Origin: Bacillota bacterium
GTDB taxonomy: Bacteria > Bacillota_A > Clostridia > Peptostreptococcales > Anaerovoracaceae
DNA length: 10,273 nucleotides
Direction of reading: 5' to 3'
NCBI GenBank assembly: GCA_017556895.1
Contig: JAFYLX010000033.1
Coordinates: forward strand, 1-10,273
The notes below the pieces were generated by a model. It was not told the origin of the DNA. It did not search any database and saw only the letters and a program-made list of their open reading frames with translations. The translations under genes and the position numbers were made by a program. Shown here one piece after another: positions 5,504 through 10,273 of this stretch. Each line of letters begins with the position of its first letter. Position 1 is the stretch's first letter.

Positions 5504-6844
5504 TTAATCTAGTTCGCCTTGTTTTTTTAGATATATCATAAATCCGACGCACATAATTATCTGTGCGAAGGTGGATGCTGGTGTACCCAAACCTATCAAA
5601 AATAGAGATGTGTTCTTAAGGCTGCTCATAAACAGCACTACAGGGACTCTCACCCCAAGGGCTCCTATGATTCCCTGGACCATTACGAAAATTGTTTTTC
5701 CTAATCCATTGAAGAATCCTACCATGCAGAACATTACTGCAACCAATAAGCAGTCAATTGCGTAAGCCTTTAAATAGTCATGGGCGGCATTAACTACGTC
5801 TGCATCGCTAGAGAAAATACTCGCTAGCAAATCGCCCTGTACAAAGGTAAATAGCCCTATAATGCATCCTACCGCAAAGGATGTTAGGATGCCGTACATA
5901 AGTGCTTTCTTCGCCCTTTCCGGCTTCTTTGCTCCCACATTTTGGGCTACAAAAGCGGCCATAGATTGCATGTATGCAGATGGCACTAACATGATAAATG
6001 CGCATACTTTTTCTGCCACACCAACACCAGCAGAAGACGTTACATCAATAGAGTTTGCAATGGCCTGAATGATCAAGAATGAGACCCCTACTAATAATTC
6101 TTGTAGGGCAATTGGAATTCCTAATCTCAATTCATGTTTTATTAAACCACCATCAAATCTAATGTAACTTCTATTAAAGTCAAAAGGTAACTTTCTTTTT
6201 GAGATAATCATCAATGAAATCACAACACTAGCTGCTTGCGAAACAACTGTTGCCAGTGCCGCACCCGCTGCACCCATTCCGAAGGCCGCAACGAAGATTA
6301 GATCTCCTACAATATTTAAAACACATGCAATGCATACTGTCATTAATGGCGTTTTAGAATCACCTATTCCTCTAAAAATAGCACCTAAAACGTTATAGGC
6401 TACAATAAATATTGATCCTAGACCACATATTCTCAAATAAATAACGGTCTCTCCGAAAGCTTTCTCAGGCGCATGCATTAGCATTGCTAGCATTTTTGTA
6501 CCTAAAACTATTACGATAGTCATAATTGCTGCACAAATGGCAAATAGATATATGCCTGATCCTATAACCTTTCCTGCAGCTTCTGCTTTCTTTTCTCCTA
6601 TTCTTTGAGCTACTAAAACCGTAATACCCATTGCAAGACCTGTTACAATCATTGTGATTGTATGCATCAGCGTGCTGCCCGTGGCAACACCTGATACATC
6701 CGTAGTCTCGGCAAACTGACCTACAATCAAAAGGTCTACACCGCCGTAAAGGGACTGCAAAAACAACGCAGCCAATACTGGCAATGCAAATTTTATTAAT
6801 GAACTTAAAATATTACCTTCGACAATATTGTTCTGTTTTGACAT
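5504..6844 (-). CDS. MATE family efflux transporter
   Basis: A 446-residue protein of the usual MATE length with about twelve membrane segments in two halves. The family exports drugs, dyes or metabolites in exchange for Na+ or H+. Visible marks are YGGVDLLIVGQFAE (33-46), AIFRGIGDSKTPL (155-167), VLNIVGDLIFVAAFGMGAAGAALAT (175-199), and in the second half VPSAYMQSMAAFVAQNVGAKKPERA (287-311) and GFFNGLGKT (376-384). The basic linker KRKLPFDFNR (216-225) separates the halves. The ATG at 6844 is one base after the stop codon of the ABC-F gene, with GAGG inside the end of that gene, so translation is almost certainly coupled. It resembles the clostridial multidrug-type subgroup (NorM/DinF broad clade). 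The substrate is not predictable. Confidence 0.93.
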   Translation of the reverse strand: MSKQNNIVEGNILSSLIKFALPVLAALFLQSLYGGVDLLIVGQFAETTDVSGVATGSTLMHTITMIVTGLAMGITVLVAQRIGEKKAEAAGKVIGSGIYLFAICAAIMTIVIVLGTKMLAMLMHAPEKAFGETVIYLRICGLGSIFIVAYNVLGAIFRGIGDSKTPLMTVCIACVLNIVGDLIFVAAFGMGAAGAALATVVSQAASVVISLMIISKRKLPFDFNRSYIRFDGGLIKHELRLGIPIALQELLVGVSFLIIQAIANSIDVTSSAGVGVAEKVCAFIMLVPSAYMQSMAAFVAQNVGAKKPERAKKALMYGILTSFAVGCIIGLFTFVQGDLLASIFSSDADVVNAAHDYLKAYAIDCLLVAVMFCMVGFFNGLGKTIFVMVQGIIGALGVRVPVVLFMSSLKNTSLFLIGLGTPASTFAQIIMCVGFMIYLKKQGELD

Positions 6845-6845
6845 T

Positions 6846-8432
6846 TTATGCCTCGCCGATATACTCGTCGTAAGTGCAAAGTCTATCAGTTAATGTTCCG
6901 TCTGGAGCAAATTCCATAATTCTGTTTGCGATAGTCTGAATAAATTCATGGTCATGGGATGCAAATAGGATATTACCCTTAAATGCGATTAGACCGTCGT
7001 TTACTGCTGTGATGGATTCAAGGTCAAGGTGGTTAGTTGGCTGGTCCATTACTAACATATTGGATCCGTAAAGCATCATTCTTGAAAGCATACAACGAAC
7101 CTTTTCGCCACCGGAAAGCACCTGAACTTCCTTGTATACGTCGTCTCCGGAGAATAACATTCTGCCAAGGAATCCTCTCATAAATGTTTCTGTAGTTTCC
7201 TTAGTGTACTGACCAAGCCATTCTACAAGGTTCATTGTACAACCGTTGAAGAATGCGGAGTTATCCATTGGGAAGTAGGATGTAGAAATAGTGATACCCC
7301 ACTTGTATGAACCTTCGTCCGGTTCCATTTCGCCCATAATAATCTTGAATAAAGTTGTGTTTGCAATTTCGTTTTCTCCAACGAAAGCAATCTTATCGTC
7401 TTTGTTAACTCTGAATGATACGTTATCAAGAACCTTAACGCCATCGATTGTCTTGGAAAGGTTTTCTACAATTAAGATTTCCTTACCCGGTTCTCTGTCC
7501 ATTGTGAATCCAACGAACGGATATCTTCTTGATGATGCCGGCATTTCTTCTACTGTTAACTTATCTAATAACTTACGACGGCTTGTTGCCTGCTTAGCTT
7601 TAGACTTATTAGCAGAGAATCGCTGAATAAATGCCTGTAATTCCTTAATCTTATCTGCATTCTTCTTGTTCTGGTCCTTAATCATCTTCTGGATTAACTG
7701 TGAAGATTCATACCAGAATTCGTAGTTACCTACATACATCTTAATTTTACCATAGTCAACGTCTACGATGTTTGTACAAACTGTGTTAAGGAAATGTCTG
7801 TCATGGGATACTACGATAACTGTTCCGTCGTAGTCCATTAAGAATTCTTCTAGCCACTCGATAGCCTTAACATCAAGGTGGTTAGTAGGTTCGTCTAGAA
7901 GGATAATTCCAGGATGTCCGAATAAAGCCTGAGCTAGTAATACCTTAACCTTTTCCTTACCAGTTAGGCTAGACATCTGGCTGTATAGGATATCGTTGGA
8001 AAGGCCAAGGCCCTGAATTAATCTGCTTACATCGGATTCTGCTTCCCATCCATCCATCTCTGCGAATTCCGCTTCAAGTTCAGCTGCACGAATTCCGTCT
8101 TCATCTGTAAATTCTTCCTTCATGTAGATAGCATCCTTTTCCTGCATTACCTCATAAAGTCTTTCGTTGCCCTTAATAACTGTGTCTAAAACTGTAAACT
8201 CATCGTACGCGAAGTGGTCCTGCTTAAGAACGGACATACGAACACCCGGTTTGATGGAAACGTTACCTGTTGTTGGATCTAGGTCTCCAGATAAGATTCT
8301 TAAGAAAGTTGACTTACCTGCGCCGTTTGCACCGATGATACCGTAGCAGTTACCAGGCGTAAATCTTAAATCTACGTCCTTGAAAAGACTCTGTCCACTG
8401 AAATTTACACTTACATTTGTTACTGTTATCAC
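6846..8432 (-). CDS. ABC-F family ATPase, YbiT-like, with degenerate second ATP site
   Basis: A 528-residue soluble protein with two nucleotide-binding domains, no membrane segments, and a basic linker (about 240-300, KKNADKIKELQAFIQRFSAN), the layout of ribosome-binding ABC-F translation factors. Length and the end PTNHLDLESITAVNDGL fit the YbiT-like branch. NBD1 is complete: Walker A GANGAGKST (34-42), Q71, signature LTGKE (156-160), IILLDE with catalytic E181, and H210. NBD2 is not: Walker A reads GENEIANTT (352-360) with N358 for Lys, M389 replaces the Q-loop Gln, and Walker B is VMDQ with Q464 for the catalytic Glu. Its signature LSGGE (439-443) and H493 remain. The start is GTG at 8432, with AAAGGAG 9 bases upstream. 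It is the first gene of the operon. A housekeeping translation role is more likely than antibiotic resistance. Confidence 0.93.
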   Translation of the reverse strand: MITVTNVSVNFSGQSLFKDVDLRFTPGNCYGIIGANGAGKSTFLRILSGDLDPTTGNVSIKPGVRMSVLKQDHFAYDEFTVLDTVIKGNERLYEVMQEKDAIYMKEEFTDEDGIRAAELEAEFAEMDGWEAESDVSRLIQGLGLSNDILYSQMSSLTGKEKVKVLLAQALFGHPGIILLDEPTNHLDVKAIEWLEEFLMDYDGTVIVVSHDRHFLNTVCTNIVDVDYGKIKMYVGNYEFWYESSQLIQKMIKDQNKKNADKIKELQAFIQRFSANKSKAKQATSRRKLLDKLTVEEMPASSRRYPFVGFTMDREPGKEILIVENLSKTIDGVKVLDNVSFRVNKDDKIAFVGENEIANTTLFKIIMGEMEPDEGSYKWGITISTSYFPMDNSAFFNGCTMNLVEWLGQYTKETTETFMRGFLGRMLFSGDDVYKEVQVLSGGEKVRCMLSRMMLYGSNMLVMDQPTNHLDLESITAVNDGLIAFKGNILFASHDHEFIQTIANRIMEFAPDGTLTDRLCTYDEYIGEA

Positions 8433-8441
8433 TTATATATA

Positions 8442-8448
8442 CTCCTTT
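8442..8448 (-). promoter_or_regulatory. Ribosome binding site that fixes a GTG start
   Basis: AAAGGAG on the minus strand, 9 bases before GTG 8432-8430. The protein frame from this GTG begins directly with the conserved ABC-F strand ITVTNVSVNFSGQSLF, so no later start is plausible. Confidence 0.8.
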
Positions 8449-8481
8449 AAATTAAAAATTTACATTATTTATCAACTTTAT

Positions 8482-8511
8482 ATTATACCTTAAAAACCCC
8501 TTTGTTTTCAA
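8482..8511 (-). promoter_or_regulatory. Sigma-A-type promoter of the six-gene operon
   Basis: On the minus strand the -35 is TTGAAA (8506-8511), the spacer is 18 bases, and the -10 is a perfect TATAAT (8482-8487). Transcription would start near 8475 and leave a leader of about 43 bases before the GTG start of the ABC-F gene. It is the only strong promoter seen upstream of the run of six genes. Confidence 0.7.
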
Positions 8512-8568
8512 TGGTTTTAGGCAATTTGCTGATTCTTGGAAGTAACAAAATTCCTTTTTATGGCAATA

Positions 8569-8602
8569 AAAAATGGTTGACTCAAATGAATCAACCATTT
8601 TT
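8569..8602 (-). terminator. Rho-independent terminator of the NSS symporter gene
   Basis: A perfect 12-base inverted repeat (8569-8580 AAAAATGGTTGA with 8591-8602) around a 10-base loop, beginning 17 bases after the symporter stop codon. On the minus strand the stem is followed by a T-run reaching ATTG. The A-run on one side and T-run on the other make it symmetric, so it could also stop plus-strand transcription. It insulates the symporter from the operon promoter just downstream. Confidence 0.88.
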
Positions 8603-8619
8603 GAATATGCAAGTTTTGA

Positions 8620-10026
8620 TTAACCGAACATTCCTAGTCCGAAGAATCCATCAAGCTGTCCTAATAGAACGATTACCATCATGATTGGAGCTACGAACTT
8701 AATGCAGAATTCATAGAACTTCTGAGTTCTGAACTTGTTACCGTTAAGAGTAACTTCTTCCTTAACAAGTTCTGTAGGAATAATGATAGCACAGTAGCAA
8801 GCACCTAGTGGCATTAAGATACCTTCAGCGATTAAGTCGATAGCGTCAAGCCAGCAACCCTGACCGAAGAACTGAGGGAATCCATTTGCACCAAGACCAT
8901 CAATGGATACTAAAGATGCTGTGATAGCGATGGATACGCCAAGAGCAACTACGATCTTGTTTCTGTTTGGAGATTTGCCCTTTTCGATTGCCTTGTCCAT
9001 TGCAACTGCTGTTAAACCCTCTAATAATGAGATAGAAGAAGTAATAGCTGCGATGAATACTAAAGCATAAAGAACGAATCCGAATAAAGGACCAAATCCA
9101 CCCATGGACTGGAATACAGTCTGTAATGTAACGAATAATAGACCAGGACCAGCACCAGGTTCTAAACCAGCAGCGAATACTGCAGGCATAGTAGCAAGAC
9201 CAGCCATGATAGCTACTAATGTATCAGCAAATGGAATTACTAATGCAGATCTTTCTAAGTTCTGTTCCTTAGGTAAGTATGAACCGTATGCTACCATGAT
9301 GGACATACCTAGTGATAATGAGAAGAACATCTGACCACCAGCTACAGCTAGTACGCTGATCCAACCTGTTCCTGCGAATGCTGACCAGTCAGGCTTGAAC
9401 ATGAATTCTAAACCAGCTGCTGCGCCAGGAAGAGTTACGGATCTGATGATTACTACTACTAGCATTACGAATAATGCAGGCATAGCGATGGATGTGAACT
9501 TTTCGATACCGCCAGATACACCAGCTCTAACGATTACAACTGTTAATACTACGAAGATTAAGGAGTAGATAACAGTTTCAGTCATATTAGTAGTGAATGT
9601 TCCGAAGAAGTCGCCAGAAGACATATCACCAATACCCCAGCTTGCGCCGAAGAAGTCGCCTAAGTTAGCAACTGCGTACTTGATACAATATCCACCAAGC
9701 ATGGAGTAGAAGGATAAGATTAACCAAGGAGCGATTGCGCCCATCCAACCGATGAATGCATACTTCTTAGATAATGCTTCATAAGCACCTACAACACCCT
9801 TGCCTGTCTTTCTACCAAGAGCAAGTTCGGATACTAGAATTACGTAACCTACGAATACAACTAGTACTAAATAAAGTAATAAGAAAGCGAAACCACCGTT
9901 TGCGCCCATCTTATAAGGGAATCCCCATAAGTTACCAAGACCAACTGCGGAACCAACTGCAGCCATTAAGAAACCGAAGTTTGAACCGAACTGACCTTTT
10001 TGGTTATTAAGGTTATTCTGTTCCAT
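8620..10026 (-). CDS. Sodium-dependent symporter, NSS/SNF family
   Basis: A 468-residue membrane protein with about eleven helices and the LeuT fold, importing an amino acid or related solute with Na+. TM1 carries AVGSAVGLGNLWGFPY (23-38), with N32 matching the LeuT sodium and substrate residue N27. TM6 is GQMFFSLSLGMSIMVAYGSY (231-250), and TM8 has AITSSIS (327-333) with T329 and S330 at the second sodium site. TM10 has LDAID (393-397), with D397 in the place of LeuT D404. The extracellular-gate arginine (LeuT R30) is replaced by G35. There is no twelfth helix, as is common in bacterial members. The ATG at 10026 has GGAGG (10037-10041) upstream at 10 bases. It stands alone, with its own promoter and terminator. 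Codon choice looks strongly biased (GGT, GCT, TTA, AGA), suggesting high expression. The substrate cannot be named. Confidence 0.93.
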   Translation of the reverse strand: MEQNNLNNQKGQFGSNFGFLMAAVGSAVGLGNLWGFPYKMGANGGFAFLLLYLVLVVFVGYVILVSELALGRKTGKGVVGAYEALSKKYAFIGWMGAIAPWLILSFYSMLGGYCIKYAVANLGDFFGASWGIGDMSSGDFFGTFTTNMTETVIYSLIFVVLTVVIVRAGVSGGIEKFTSIAMPALFVMLVVVIIRSVTLPGAAAGLEFMFKPDWSAFAGTGWISVLAVAGGQMFFSLSLGMSIMVAYGSYLPKEQNLERSALVIPFADTLVAIMAGLATMPAVFAAGLEPGAGPGLLFVTLQTVFQSMGGFGPLFGFVLYALVFIAAITSSISLLEGLTAVAMDKAIEKGKSPNRNKIVVALGVSIAITASLVSIDGLGANGFPQFFGQGCWLDAIDLIAEGILMPLGACYCAIIIPTELVKEEVTLNGNKFRTQKFYEFCIKFVAPIMMVIVLLGQLDGFFGLGMFG

Positions 10027-10089
10027 AATAATAAGTCCTCCAAATATGTATTTTAAGCCGTTTTTTAAGCTTATGTCAGTAATATATCT

Positions 10090-10118
10090 ACTTTAACAAA
10101 ACACGAGAATTTTGTCAA
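10090..10118 (-). promoter_or_regulatory. Sigma-A-type promoter of the NSS symporter gene
   Basis: On the minus strand a perfect TTGACA (10113-10118), a 17-base spacer and TAAAGT (10090-10095, four of six matches). Transcription would start near 10083, with a leader of about 57 bases. Inside the spacer, ACAAAA (10096-10101) and TTTTGT (10110-10115) form an inverted repeat with an 8-base centre, which could be an operator that overlaps the -35. Confidence 0.65.
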
Positions 10119-10183
10119 TAGGATAATTTTTCTGTGAATTTTTTGTGATTTTACAACAAAAACTTTCATGCAAAAAAATTCTT

Positions 10184-10197
10184 AAAAAATATTTTTT
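10184..10197. repeat. A-tract/T-tract palindrome upstream of the plus-strand promoter
   Basis: Six A, then TA, then six T form a perfect 14-base palindrome that abuts the plus-strand -35 region. In this position it may act as an UP-like element or bend the DNA. It could also be a by-product of high A+T content. Confidence 0.35.
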
Positions 10198-10224
10198 CCA
10201 CCTTTTATTTAGTTGTGCTATAAT
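10195..10224 (+). promoter_or_regulatory. Promoter of the divergent plus-strand gene
   Basis: A perfect TATAAT (10219-10224) lies 18 bases after TTTCCA (10195-10200, four of six to TTGACA). The predicted start point near 10231 leaves a leader of about 32 bases before the ATG at 10263. The -10 is strong and the -35 is only fair. Confidence 0.6.
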
Positions 10225-10262
10225 ATAATGTTGTAATAAATTTCTAGAACAGAGGTAATATT

Positions 10263-10273
10263 ATGTCTATTCA
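10263..10273 (+). CDS. Start of a divergent gene, clipped by window edge
   Basis: ATG at 10263 begins a frame of which only M-S-I and two bases of the next codon are visible. Support for a real start is AGAGG (10251-10255), 7 bases upstream, and the promoter ahead of it. Nothing can be said of the product. Its position, divergent from the symporter with a shared 236-base spacer, would allow shared control. Confidence 0.55.

Noticed and set aside
7291..7626. A 111-codon plus-strand frame inside the ABC-F gene
   Set aside because: It is the complement of a well-conserved ATPase sequence and has no independent support.
6846..8432. ABC-F gene as an antibiotic resistance (ribosome protection) determinant beside a MATE pump
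   Set aside because: The length and the NBD2 end fit the YbiT-like housekeeping branch, and the linker lacks the long extended tip of resistance-type ABC-F proteins. Resistance is not supported by sequence.

Overview
The window looks like chromosomal DNA of a low-to-mid GC Gram-positive anaerobe, most likely a member of the Clostridia. The reasons are the strong AGGAGG-type ribosome binding sites, the A+T-rich spacers with sigma-A-like promoters, and the protein families: a PfoR-type EIIC, a DUF1538 plus PII-like pair, a YbiT-like ABC-F protein and a bacterial NSS symporter. The genus cannot be fixed from the sequence alone. All complete genes lie on the minus strand. Only a clipped gene start at the right edge is on the plus strand.

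Layout in transcription order, right to left. (1) The last 11 bases hold the start of a plus-strand gene with its own promoter. It diverges from a monocistronic sodium-dependent (NSS/SNF-type) amino-acid-like symporter (8620-10026), which has a good TTGACA promoter and a strong intrinsic terminator (8569-8602). (2) A second promoter (8482-8511) drives what looks like a six-gene operon reading leftwards: ABC-F ATPase with a GTG start, MATE efflux pump, LysO-type lysine exporter, DUF1538 tandem-repeat membrane protein with a TTG start, tandem PII-like regulator, and PfoR/EIIC-type membrane protein. Gaps are 1, 18, 45, 12 and 33 bases, with no convincing terminator between genes. (3) A 349-base non-coding stretch (784-1132) is dense with short direct and inverted repeats built on GGCAACA-like words. 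(4) A tightly spaced NUDIX hydrolase and Sfp-type phosphopantetheinyl transferase pair runs off the left edge.

Inferred joint role: the operon joins a ribosome-associated ATPase to four different membrane proteins, two of which are recognisable exporters (multidrug or cation-coupled MATE, and lysine). Its core novelty is the DUF1538 membrane protein followed after 12 bases by a soluble tandem PII-like protein. This resembles the known logic of PII proteins gating a partner transporter (GlnK-AmtB, SbtB-SbtA), but the substrate and ligand are unknown. The operon could serve metabolite or ion export during amino-acid-fermenting growth; this is inference from context. The second nucleotide-binding domain of the ABC-F protein has lost the Walker A lysine, the Q-loop glutamine and the catalytic glutamate. 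The NSS symporter lacks the usual extracellular-gate arginine.
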